Below are positions 21,775-32,159 of a DNA stretch of 64,000 nt, piece by piece (within the stretch, counting starts at the first letter, position 1; each line of letters starts with the position of its first letter). The position numbers and the translations under genes were made by a program. The stretch is from Allolobophora icterica (lineage: Eukaryota > Annelida > Clitellata > Crassiclitellata > Lumbricidae), in assembly GCA_963556255.1 (NCBI GenBank), contig OY744612.1, forward strand, positions 17,554,900-17,618,899, in the 5' to 3' direction. The notes under the pieces were generated by a model, which made no database searches, was not told the DNA's origin, and saw only the letters and a program-made list of their open reading frames with translations.

Positions 21775-22554
21775 GTATGTAATTATGTACCGGTATGTAA
21801 ATATGTATTTATATATGTATTTAGGTAGGTAGGTAGGTAATCGTAGTCGTTACAGTCGTAGTTGGAGCAAATTTATATAACGCCGCTCACAATGCAAAAG
21901 AAATACGTAGCGTTCTCTACGCTGGCCTATATGATGTTAAGTGTCATTTAAACCCAGACTATAATACATGTACGTAGAAGAGAGGCACTCTTCGCTGTCG
22001 GTCGGTAGATTGAAGTGCCACCAATGACAAACGGTCGAGGTCACCCGCATCGGTCGTTCTCCGCGTAGACAAATACACCCGGTAAAAGGCGGCGTACATG
22101 TTCCATATATTCCAGACTAGTATATCGTGCATAAGAAGAGATGGCCTGATGCAGTCACGTAGACTGCGAGGGCTTCCAGACAAATGCCATCTAGACGTAC
22201 AAAATCCTTGGCTAAACCGACCAACATGCTAAAATAACTGAGCAAACTCTGCATTAAGATAAAATAATTTGTCGAAATGACGAATATCTTGATAAGCGGT
22301 CGACATGGCGGGTGACATGCCCAGGGAGGCAGATAAGTAGGCATGCATTTATATATGTATGTATGTATGTACATACATAGGCTAAGTGTATGTATGTAGT
22401 TATGTTTGTATTTTTGCATGCAACATATATGTTTGTCTCTATGTATTTGTATGCATGTTTGTAGGTATACGTAGGCATGTAGACTGGTAGGCCTATGTGG
22501 GTATTTACGCGTGTACGTATATTTGTTTATGTATTTTATTTATTTGTATTGAAG

Positions 22555-22789
22555 GTGGCTGTATTGGCCTTTTCCAACACAACCATTTTTCCTACTTCGA
22601 CCAGTTGTTTCTCGAGGGAGTTGGCCGTTGGAACTGATGACAATAAGAATCAACTTCTCAACTTCATAAACGGATTACGATTTGACAACAGTGAAATAAG
22701 AACCATGTTCGAAGTGGCGTTCAGGAGCGCAAAGCAGCTTTTCGTGGCAACCGACAACAAAACAACTAGTGGACTATACGCTGACAGTG
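22555..22789 (+). CDS. cachd1-like: CACHD1-like exon 4 (VWA domain)
   Basis: Continues VWA strand beta-C (VAVLAFSNTTIFP), a loop with one Cys, and a helix (FEVAFRSAKQLFVATDN). Phase 0 in, phase 1 out. The exact donor is ambiguous: GTG|GTTCGT at 22,789 or ACA|GTGGTT at 22,786 both keep the frame. Confidence 0.85.
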
Positions 22790-22931
22790 GTTCGTAAAAC
22801 TATGTAAAATATCACTGCATGGTTCAATTGCGACCAAGATGCCTCTTGAGAATCATTCTCATTCAGCGTCTGGTTGAGGTCTCACCGTCTGTGAGGTTTC
22901 GTGAAGCGCTATAAAAATGTTCGTATAAAAA

Positions 22932-22933
22932 AT

Positions 22934-22975
<42 letters not shown>

Positions 22976-22977
22976 TC
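22932..22977. repeat. (AT)n microsatellite
   Basis: About 46 bp of alternating AT with one G interruption, in intron 4. Confidence 0.9.
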
Positions 22978-23149
22978 TTAATCGCATCTTTTTTGTCAGG
23001 GATACTTCCAGGTTTAATACCTATACGAGTTACTAAAAAGCGTTTGTCAATATTTCATGTTTATATGAATGCAAACGATTTTATGGAGATGATTAAAAGT
23101 TCAAGCAATTCAATCAAAGGTGTTTATGAGTTTGATTCTTCAACAAGGG

Positions 23150-23400
23150 CGCCATGCAAATTTTTATTTAGCACTGCATTACTCACATTGAGCACACTGA
23201 CCGTGCACTGTCTGTGGGAAGATGGGACGGCGAGGGAGAGGACTTGCCACCCGCCTTTTTATGTTGAGGCTAAGAAAATGAAGTCGCTAACACTTCGTAC
23301 CCACAGCTGTCTCACGGCTATAGCTTAAGGGACTGCTCTTCTTCTTCATCGTCTTCTTCTTCTTACAGAGAAGATTATCGTGTTGTCAGCAAGGGCGCCA
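23150..23400 (+). repeat. SINE tail and local duplication before exon 5
   Basis: Contains the SINE phrase GAGGCTAAGAAAATGAAGTCG and ATAGCTTAAGGGACTGCTC, also seen at 31,210-31,235, 51,085-51,110, 61,210-61,235 and 61,855-61,930. AAGGGCGCCATGCAAATTTT (23,148) recurs as AAGGGCGCCATACAAATTTT (23,391). Confidence 0.6.
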
Positions 23401-23434
23401 TACAAATTTTGATTTCGCATTGACTTACTTACAG

Positions 23435-23554
23435 AGAAGATTATCGTGTTGTTGACGGATGCCAACCAGAAAGAGGACTGCCAACAAATTGGTCAACTTG
23501 AAATGGAACTATTTAATAACACGGTCAACATTTTCACAATGGGAATCGGAGAAA
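23435..23554 (+). CDS. cachd1-like: CACHD1-like exon 5 (VWA domain)
   Basis: Encodes EKIIVLLTDANQKED followed by LEMELFNNTVNIFTMGIGE. The Asp of LLTDA is the usual third MIDAS ligand. The donor A|GTAAGT is consensus. The acceptor and the first 18 exon bases are duplicated 66 bp upstream (23,363-23,386); that copy would read into a TGA. Confidence 0.9.
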
Positions 23555-23907
23555 GTAAGTCGATAGAAGTTAACAATGATAGGGTAAGCCACTAAGTTCT
23601 TTGTACTATAATAACCTTAGACGAAACTAAGACGAGTGCTTGTGAGGCCAGACTGTTATATATGCGATTATAAAAAAGGGCAAACGTGTACTGATGAACA
23701 GGGATAAGTTACATTCACACAATGGAATGTATTTTTTGCATCTATTGCTTTTGTGGCCCATAGATGAAGAAGTTAATCTGCGATGTTCCCTAGAAGGGAC
23801 ATTTCGCTAAGTGGCGTGAAGTTGTTCTGTGCTGAAAACGATAGTTATTTGTATAACGTGTTCTGTTCTGAGAACTGATACAACCTAATGTGCATATATT
23901 TTTTTTT

Positions 23908-25605
23908 AGTAATTATAGGCCAATATCAATTTTGCCATACTTTTCTAAATTTTTTAAATTGTTCATGGAAGGCTAACGTCATACTTAACATCAAAGAATA
24001 TATTATTTAAAGGTCAGCATGGCTTTCGCTCAGGGTATTCTACTTACATGGCCGTACTAGAAATGCACGACAAAATCTCCGAAGCTATGGACAACAATCA
24101 CTTCTCTAAGGGTGTTTTTTTTTATTTATCTAAAGCGTTTGATACTGTGAACCATGACATTCTGATAAAGAAACTTGAACATTATGGCATTAGAGGAGTT
24201 TGTCTTAACTGGCTTTCTGACTACTTAAGAAATAGAAGGCAATGTGTCTCATATAATGGACATATTTCTTATGTATCTGATGTTACCTGTGGTGTACCAC
24301 AGGGTTCTGTTTTAGGCCCTTTGCTGTTTTTGATATATGTGAATGACATCTCAAACGCCTCTTCATTGCTTCATTTCGTTATGTTTGCTGATGATACTAA
24401 TGTGTTTATGTCAGATAAATCAATTGATGTACTGGTTAATAAAATTAATGCCGAATTAAGACTAGTAGGAGAATGGTTTAAAGCCAACAAACTGTCGTTA
24501 AATCTCATGAAAACGAATTTCATACTGTTTCATTCACGAAGGAAATATGTTCCAACTTGCAATCTAAATATCAATATTGATAACCAAAACATAACTAGGG
24601 TATCTTCTACTAAATTTTTGGGTGTTCACATTGATGAGCACTTTACATGGAGTGAACATATAAATGTCATATCTAAAAAGATGTCAAAAAATATTGGTAT
24701 AATTTCTCGTATTCGGCACCTTCTACCGCAATATATACTTGTGAATTTGTACTACTCCTTAATATACCCTTACATATCGTATTGTAATATCTCGTGGGCT
24801 TCCACGTATCATACTCGCTTAACAACTCTTATAACTCTGCAGAAGCGAGCCATTCGGACTATATGTAATTTACCCTTTAGAGCTACAACTCTGCCGTTAT
24901 TTCTTAGTTTGAGAATATTGCCTTTTGAATGCATAAATAAGTTGCAAGTTGGATTATTTATGTTCAGATTTCAATCGAATCTACTGCCTGTGAATTTTAA
25001 AATTTGTTTTTGTAAAAATTCTGACGTACACAATCATTACACGCGATCGCTCAACAAGTACCATCAACGTAGTGTCCACACTACTGTTAAGCAACATAGC
25101 ATCAAAGTCTGTGGCCCGATATTCTGGAATTCATTGCCTATTGAAGTTACTGGTTTACCTACTATGCGTCAATTTAAACAAAAACTGAAACTCTGTCTCT
25201 TGGATGCACTCACATGACTACATTAGGCCTAGGCCTATGTGTTTATTTGCACAGGCACTGTTGTTTTTTTTGTTTTTTGTTTTTTCATCTCTTTTTAACT
25301 AATGAAAATTGATCTGTATACCTTAGTTGGAATCCATGTGTACTGATAGTTAAGTTCTTTAGTTAAGAGTTCTATCATTGTTTCTTTTACCTGCTGATCA
25401 TATAACTTGATCGATGTTACCGTTAAAAGTATTGATTGTGCTGCCATTTACTTGTATTACGATAAATGTTAACTAGGTGGCCCTGCTAAGCGGGATCAAG
25501 ATCCCTTTTGGGTCTCCTCTTGTTGCCAAAGTTCAAACTTTTATGTTGTATTTTCCTGTACTTCAAATGGCTTCATAAAAGGATTGATTGATTGATTGAT
25601 TGAAA
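23908..25605 (+). pseudogene. non-LTR retrotransposon reverse transcriptase, 5'-truncated
   Basis: RT starts with NYRPISILPYFSKFFKLFME, then a frameshift near 23,970, then GQHGFRSGYSTYMAVLEM and a 389-codon frame from 24,048. It has LSKAFDTVNHD (motif A region), CGVPQGSVLGPLLFLIYVND, FADDT and KLSLN, and ends RQFKQKLKLCLLDALT. The motif A catalytic Asp is replaced by Tyr (codon TAT, 24,123-24,125), so the enzyme is dead even without the frameshift. The element ends in (GATT)n at 25,582-25,602, the 3' tail type of CR1/jockey-group LINEs. It sits in intron 5 of the CACHD1-like gene, same strand. Confidence 0.9.
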
Positions 25606-25977
25606 AAAAGAAGATATAATTATGTCTTGAAAGCAACGTTAGAAGTGCAACTCAATGTATGTAAAAGATTGAACCTGATGTTATTTAAGAAAAGTGAGCA
25701 TGATAGGAGTTCCAGAAATGCGTAGCAACAGAATGCAATACAATGCAGTATGATGTGACAGTGTGTTACTGCATCCTGCGCTATATAATTACGAAACTGC
25801 GCTATAGAAATGTCCAGCTACATTACTAGGCGTACATTACATCCCTCTGATAACCTATGTCGATAGTTTCGGCGACTTCAGCAGCGTAGTCAGTGTCTTT
25901 GACTCAAAATACTTTTACTGTCCTCACTGAATTTTCAAACGTATATGCTTCGTTTTAATGGATTCTTTGGCTTTTAG

Positions 25978-26027
25978 GCTTGGGAAGTGACTCTCAAAAG
26001 GTGTCTTGCCTGGAAAGCCTGACAGCG
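25978..26027 (+). CDS. cachd1-like: CACHD1-like exon 6 (end of VWA)
   Basis: A short 50-nt exon (CTTTTAG|GC ... GCG|GTAAGC) encoding SLGSDSQKVSCLESLTA once joined to exon 5, matching the end of alpha2delta-type VWA domains. Phase 1 in, phase 0 out. Confidence 0.82.
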
Positions 26028-26244
26028 GTAAGCATTTGTGTTTTTCATCAGACCCACTGAACTATTCATACTTTAAAAAGAATTATGCCTCCCGGATTTA
26101 ATGAATTAATTAATTAATGAGTGACTGAGCTAAGTAATGAGACAGTCAGCTTATCAATCAAATAACGAGTTAATTACATCGTCATTAAAACGTCAATCAG
26201 TCAATTAATCGATCAGTAATTGTAATAGTAAATTCTAAAGCTAA

Positions 26245-26700
26245 GCACCAGCTTATTCACGAGCGCCGCGTTGTATCAGAGGAGTTGCCCAGAGATCGAT
26301 GTCCAATTGTCCATTGGGAGACCAGAGAGGGACAGAGCAGCTATTACTGCGGGTTGCGTTGAGGACGAGAAAGCTTGGAAAACAGGGGTTAGGATGGATT
26401 AAAGTAGGAATTCCTGAAGAAGTGATACTTAAATTTTGAGTGGAAATCCTGTGGGGTGATGAGTGGAGGAGCCTATGGCTGATGACGGTGAGTGAGTGGC
26501 GGTATTGGTGGAGGAATTGAGAATATGCAGAATTCAGAGGAAAGTTCGTTCCAGAGTTTAGGTGCAGTGTAGGGTAGGGATCGGTTGGAGAACCTGAAGC
26601 GCGTGTTGACTGGGAGAAAACACAGCATGAGATAGAAGGATGAACGTTCGCAAAAGTATTTTTGGATTCAATAGAATCAATTATCCAGCAATCTTTCAAT
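26245..26700 (-). pseudogene. L2/CR1-like LINE 3' fragment
   Basis: On the minus strand one frame reads FRFSNRSLPYTAPKLWNELS and later DFHSKFKYHFFRNSYF, the x-x-PKLWN-x-LP and FK-x-x-LK-x-x-LF pattern found at the end of CR1/L2-type ORF2. Stops and frameshifts are present. Related sequence lies at 49,900-50,130. Confidence 0.65.
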
Positions 26701-26881
26701 CATGCAATCTGCCACCGCTCAAACAACTCATCTAATCAATCATCAATCAATCAATCAATCACGAAATAATTAAACCAATGAAAGAATAGATAAACGTATT
26801 TATACCAGAATTGATGAATGTACGAATGAAAGAGGGACATATTGCGCGATTCATAGATTAGTTGATCGATTATCAAACTAG

Positions 26882-27032
26882 GGACCTCGAGGATCGCAGG
26901 GAATTGTACCCTACAGCGACGACTTCAGTGACTTGCGGGCTCAGCTGGGCTTCTACTACAACGCTTTCCTTGACCGGATCGACAAAACCAACGCCACGTT
27001 CAGCCCTCCTTTCAAAGACGTCAGCGGACTGG
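26882..27032 (+). CDS. cachd1-like: CACHD1-like exon 7 (VWA to cache 1 linker)
   Basis: Encodes GPRGSQGIVPYSDDF and then LRAQLGFYYNAFLDRI up to FKDVSGLG, corresponding to the segment before the first cache domain. The acceptor (AAACTAG) is weak but in phase; the donor is G|GTATTC. Confidence 0.8.
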
Positions 27033-28130
27033 GTATTCGTATTAGATGGTTATGGTAGTAGATGCATTGATATAGCGCCTTAGGTAATACATTCAACAGA
27101 GTGCTCTCGACCTGACAGAAAGCTATCCAATAAAATTTAGTCTTTAACCGCTGACCCATGTGACTACAATAGGTTAAATAGGTAGCATATTTCGAAGTAG
27201 CGTTTCTTAATGTTAGAATTGGCAACAGCGAAAGTAATTCTGGAGAACTAAGTAATTCCGGTGGCAAGACTACGGTATGTGAATGGTAGCAGCAGAAAAA
27301 CCTACTGGCAGAAGCCAATTATAATATAGGGAATTGGATCTTCAGTACGAGGGTCTGAACCAATGGAGTCCTTTTCGCTACAAATCACAACCTTCCTGTA
27401 GTATGGGTGTAACGATCTCCCAATATTTTATCTATCGGGAGACAGGCGTTCATATGCCAGGTTACTTAAAATTCATACCTGTCCCACTTGCATAATTAAG
27501 AAGGTCAGGCTAATAACATTATCAAATAGGCTGCTAAATTCTGTATAAATGAATATGTATTTGTTCTAAAGGAATGTATATCAGTTTCAATGCATAGCAA
27601 TGTCAAACGATAGGATGGCTACTCATAAATTGTCTTATTTATCCTGCCTAGACCAGCACCTATATTAAAGATATTATGATACTATAGCCTAGTTAACCTC
27701 CATCATGGTAGTGGTAGATGTCTCGGCTCTGTCACTCTTCTTCGTTTTGCCCCCAGTCACCACGTTCTCTTGTTGGCATCCATGTTGTGCGATGATCAAG
27801 CTTCAATAGACGATGTTTTGTATCTGTTTCAACTTGAAGAACTTCATCTTTTAGCTCGCTCACCAAAATAACTCCAAACCAAAATGTCTTCGCAGTTCAT
27901 TCAAATATGACTCCTATGACACAATGTCCGATCACTCCCGACGACGAACTTTGATACTGTGATAACGCACGAGATTTACGTTGGGCTCTTTATGTCTATA
28001 ATTCTACATATGCCCTGTACTACTCGACAGCTCGATCACCTATGTCTTAATACTTCGACAGGATCTTTTATCGATTAATTATCCCTGTCACACAACTGAC
28101 TGACCTTCATGAATATCCTCACAAAACTCA
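27033..28130. other. intron 7, first part
   Basis: No gene recognised. A GCGCTATATCAATGCA-type phrase (minus strand, near 27,065) resembles SINE/L2 tails. The 120-codon minus frame overlapping exon 7 is a shadow. Confidence 0.4.
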
Positions 28131-28149
28131 ATCGATCAGGAGTTAAATT

Positions 28150-28930
28150 CTAGCGTCGCCCTGGTGGACATCCACCCCCATCAACGTCTAACACCACAAC
28201 GGTCCTTTTTCAATTCCAGAAGTGTTCAATGCGTATAGGTAAAAAGCTCTCCATATCAGCACACATCGAACAGATCCTTTGTTCTTGCTCGTCATCACTA
28301 TATGCCATTAAAACCCTTCGTAGTCATGGTATTCCAACACATACTCTACATAATATTACTAATGCAACCACAATGGCACGGCTCATGTATGCCTCTCCTG
28401 CATGGAGAGGATTCTTAAGTAAAGACGAACTTGATCGTATTTACAGATTCATTCGTCGAGCAATACCGGAAACATTCCTTCCAGTTGAAACTCCTTCCTT
28501 TGACCACTTTGCCAACCTAGCAGATGATCAGCTCTTTAAATCTATTGTACTTGACCCTAAACATGTTCTCCGACTTCTTTGTCTCCTACGTCCAGACACT
28601 GGCCATAATCTTCGTCTCCGTCCACACTCCTTTGCCCTACCTCATAAGGACAACAAAAACTTCTTACCTAGATTTATGTTTAAGGATATCTATTAACACA
28701 ACAAATTACTTACACCTTCTCTTCCCTCATTAGTAAATCCTCATTTCATGCTTCCTGTTAATACATTTTTACTATTACTAGCTCCTAATTTTTCTTTAAC
28801 TGAATACATTTAGAACTATTATTGCTATTATTTCAAATTAACATTTAAGCCTCTTTTGTTTTACTTATTGTACATCTTATCCTATTGTTAATAGTTGCGT
28901 TCTGACAACAATCTATTTGAATAAACGAAC
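28150..28930 (+). pseudogene. non-LTR retrotransposon ORF2 C-terminal fragment
   Basis: The frame 28,229-28,696 encodes the post-RT region: SAHIEQILCSCSSSLYAIKT, LRSHGIPTHTLHNITNATTM, RLMYASPAWRGF, LDRIYRFIRRAI. This SSLYALR-x-LR-x-HG...YASPAW pattern is common at the end of jockey-group RTs. The RT palm itself is absent. The 3' UTR ends near CTATTTGAATAAACGAACATA. Confidence 0.75.
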
Positions 28931-29399
28931 ATACAATTAGGGTATTTTCAGTGGGACTGGGACATCGCTACAATGGGTATGCAATCGCACGCTAGTTCGG
29001 CAGTGTACCTTCTGGGATTAATATTCTTTTGCTTCCTTACGGCATCTCTCCTCCGCCTCTCCCTTCCCTGCCATCCCTGTTCAACGATCGTTCCCCTCAG
29101 CCTCCACTCCCATGGGTCTCCATCTCATTATAGTGGCTCTTTCGCTGTTACTCTCCCTCACCCGTGCTATGTATAAAGAAGTGACTGTACTAATGGAGCT
29201 TACTGTACTAAATGGACCACCGATACACTTGACTTTAGCCTTTTATGTATATCTAGGTAATAGTCTGCAGGTAAGATAGTGGCGTAGTAATTGTAGCAGT
29301 GGAGGCTTATGGAAGTAGTAGCAATGTGAATAGTAAGAAAATCTAAGTGCAGGGCACAATCTCATTTATGTGAGCTGTGTCAAGTCAGAATGGCTGTCC

Positions 29400-29570
29400 A
29401 TTATATATGGAAAGGGGATAGATGAATAGTAACACTCTTGCTCGAAGAACAAGATGTTGAAAGACGCGGTTCGATACCCGTAAGCTTCCTATAGGTCGAC
29501 TCAGCCTTCCACTCCCTAAGGGCAGCTGTAAGATAAGTGAGCGCCTAACAGACTGTCAAGACGTGTGTTC
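29400..29570 (+). repeat. tRNA-derived SINE
   Basis: A-box-like GATAGATGAATAGTAAC at 29,417 and B-box GGTTCGATACCCG at 29,468, about 50 bp apart as in a tRNA, but no matching acceptor stem. The downstream body contains CCACTCCCTAAGGGCAGCTG. Confidence 0.55.
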
Positions 29571-30568
29571 TATAAGATCTTGATAATTGTACTGTCCATA
29601 TGTTTCAATGTTACTTACTGCTGTTTGTCAGTGAGCTTGTCAATAAACACGAGTAATATTGTATTATATAAGTTGCAAATGTTTCTTGAGCCATGTTTCT
29701 TGGTGCAACATCGCGTACTTATTGTAGCGTATTCCACTATTAATTTAATTCGTTCAGAAAATTTACAACGGCGGACGATGTCATACGATGTCGTTTAACC
29801 CTTAAACGATTAAACGACGAGCAGAATTCTTATCACCTAGGGCCTGACGACGAGCGATTTTACCGTATAACGACCTATAAAGTAAACAATTTTGAACGTG
29901 TGATATCTCAGTCAATTCCTGATCTATTGATATAGTGTAAATATAATTCTTTAGCATTTTATCTCCTCTTCCCATCCATTCGTCAAGAGTTAGACAACAA
30001 ACATTTGGGAGGTGTCCAAAGTTGCCCCAAATGTACCCATCCCCAAAATGTTTACTTTTCTATGTTCAAGCCCTATATAAAAATACTTTCAGTAACAACA
30101 TGTGTAAAGGGAGCATAAAGAATGTGCAGAAATTAATGCCAGACAAAACACAAAAAATATTTTGAATATATTTTCATAAATGAAGGAGTTATAATTTTTT
30201 TTAGTAAGACCCAATATTTTCATACCATTTCACGTGGTCGGACAACGTACACCGATGCCACCTGTAAACTCGTGTCAAAGTCGGAATTTATTAGTTGAAT
30301 TACATTTTTAGGTTTCCATTCTAAAATATCTTCCATTTATTTCTGTGCTTTCATATTATCTTGGCCTAGATATGACGTAAAGTTTCGGAAATATAACACT
30401 TTTGATAGGCTAACAGACGTCATTCTAATAGTATCATACGGCTAGGATACACGTTGGAATATGGATTTGAATATCCGTTTTGATCGGTTGAATTACGTAT
30501 TTAGGTTCCCATTCGTATTTAGGTTCTTATTCCACCTATATCAGTGCTAGTCTATATTATCTTGGCCT
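29571..30568. other. intron 7, AT-rich stretch
   Basis: A small hairpin (GTCGTTTAACCCTTAAACGA at 29,790) and a near-duplicated phrase TTGAATTACxTxTTTAGGTT (30,295 and 30,488) are the only structure seen. No gene. Confidence 0.4.
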
Positions 30569-30970
30569 CTAAAATAAGACCGAAAGAGGGAGACGTGAAG
30601 GACGAACAGAGTCCACTGATTGCACATTGATGTCAATTATGTAATATGTAATATAAATATTTGTAAAGCGCTCATCGCAGCAGAGCAATTCAGAAGCGCT
30701 CTCAACGTGATAGGCTCGTGCAAACAGAAAAGTCTTTAAGCATTTAAGTGAAGCTGGTGAAGACGCCTCGAGTATTTTGCCCTGGATCACAGAAGGGAGT
30801 TCATTCCAGAGTGAAGGGCCAGACACAGCAAAGGCCCGATGCTGAGTTAATGAGGTTCGCGACCGAGGCACAAACAAGTCCAATCGGTCAGCAGAACGAA
30901 GGAGTCGAGAAGAGATTGCGATGGCAAAAACAAAAACACGTATTACATGTATAGCACCTCTAGACAGCAT
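30569..30970 (-). pseudogene. L2/CR1-like LINE 3' fragment
   Basis: The minus frame encodes RSADRLDLFVPRSRTSLTQH, RAFAVSGPSLWNELPSVIQG and LKCLKTFLFARAYHVESAS, closely like the fragment at 17,756-18,223 (PSLWNDLPS...LKTFLFSRSS). 5' truncated; no RT palm. Confidence 0.75.
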
Positions 30971-31149
30971 GTGTGAAAAGGACGCTGTATTAATTTCATC
31001 ATCAATTAAATGCTTGTTTTATGACAGGCACCGTCTAATCGGATATGGCCATTCTTAGCATTCCAGCCGTGATTCTACATGTATATAGTTATAGGTTATA
31101 ACAAATGATCAAACACGCTAAATAATAAAATATACATCGGAGCGAAACA

Positions 31150-31235
31150 AGTCTAAATCTACAAGTATATAAAGCAATGGCGTCGTTGATTGCCATACTT
31201 CACAATGCTTCCTAGGGATAGCTTAAGAGACTGCT
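31150..31235 (+). repeat. SINE tail upstream of exon 8
   Basis: CCTAGGGATAGCTTAAGAGA-CTGCTC matches the tail near 23,320. It ends about 30 bp before the exon 8 acceptor. Confidence 0.5.
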
Positions 31236-31265
31236 CATCTTATCGTTTGACCTTTGACTCTTAAG

Positions 31266-31542
31266 GTCTAGACATGGCCGCATGTTTGCCTCTGTTTCGC
31301 TCCGATGGCAATGTGGATGGTGTGACATGCATCGAATTCGCCGTCAATGACATCTTTCGTGACATCGTCAACTTCCGCCTCGGTCAATTGTCCTATGGGT
31401 TCGTGATCGATAGCAGAGGACGAGTAATACTCCATCGTCTCCTGCCTCAACCGACTTACTGGCTCGACCAACAGACTCTACTCGAACTGACAAAGGTCGA
31501 GATTTCTGACTACACGTCGGACATCGAAAAGCAGATTCTGAG
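31266..31542 (+). CDS. cachd1-like: CACHD1-like exon 8 (cache 1)
   Basis: The largest internal exon detected. It encodes TCIEFAVNDIFRDIVNFRLG and the cache hallmark YGFVIDSRGRVILHRLLPQP, then a helix ending DIEKQIL. Phase 1 in (G|GT gives Gly), phase 2 out (AG|GTATTT). A SINE tail ends about 30 bp upstream of the acceptor. Confidence 0.9.
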
Positions 31543-32130
31543 GTATTTTATGTCTTTCTTTCCTCTCAAGAATGCAATTCCATTGACATCACATGATCTG
31601 ATTTAAAATGATTTAATGCGGACTGATCTTGTTGATATTGATCTCATGACGGCTTGGTTTCGCTGCGCCATCGGTTGATGCCTTGCGCAAAAGACACTGG
31701 CGCAATAGAAGTTATATGTACAACTGTAATTACAGTTATATGATATGACCCATTCTGATCTGATCTAGTCCAGCCTTGTGCAGCCTTGTCAAATCTAGTC
31801 TCACTTAATCACTTGCGTAACACGAGACTTCAATGGTGGTATCTTCTGGGCAGTTCGAAACTAAAAAAATTAAGTCCTTGGAGAATTAAGTCCAAATCTG
31901 GGATGCCATGGAAATCGGAAGGCATGCGGTTCGAATGTCTATATCTATTGTAATAGTTTTTGCTACGGTGGTTTAGTTTTTGTTGTTGAGAATTGATCGT
32001 TCCGCCTCGAACTTGTTCGACAGCCGCCTCACTTCCTCCATCTCAACATGGGCGGCCACTTCCATCCTTCCATCTCAGCATCGAACATGGCCCGAACAAG
32101 GCCTGAACATGGCCAGCCTCTGAAGGCCTA

Positions 32131-32159
32131 TAAATATCGCCTCGTTTCACTCTATATAA
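32131..32159 (+). promoter_or_regulatory. two TATA-like boxes at the edge of minisatellite array A
   Basis: CTATAAATA at 32,130 and CTATATAAG at 32,150 in an otherwise GC-balanced stretch with three GAACATGGCC repeats (32,085-32,115). Sequence match only. Confidence 0.3.
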
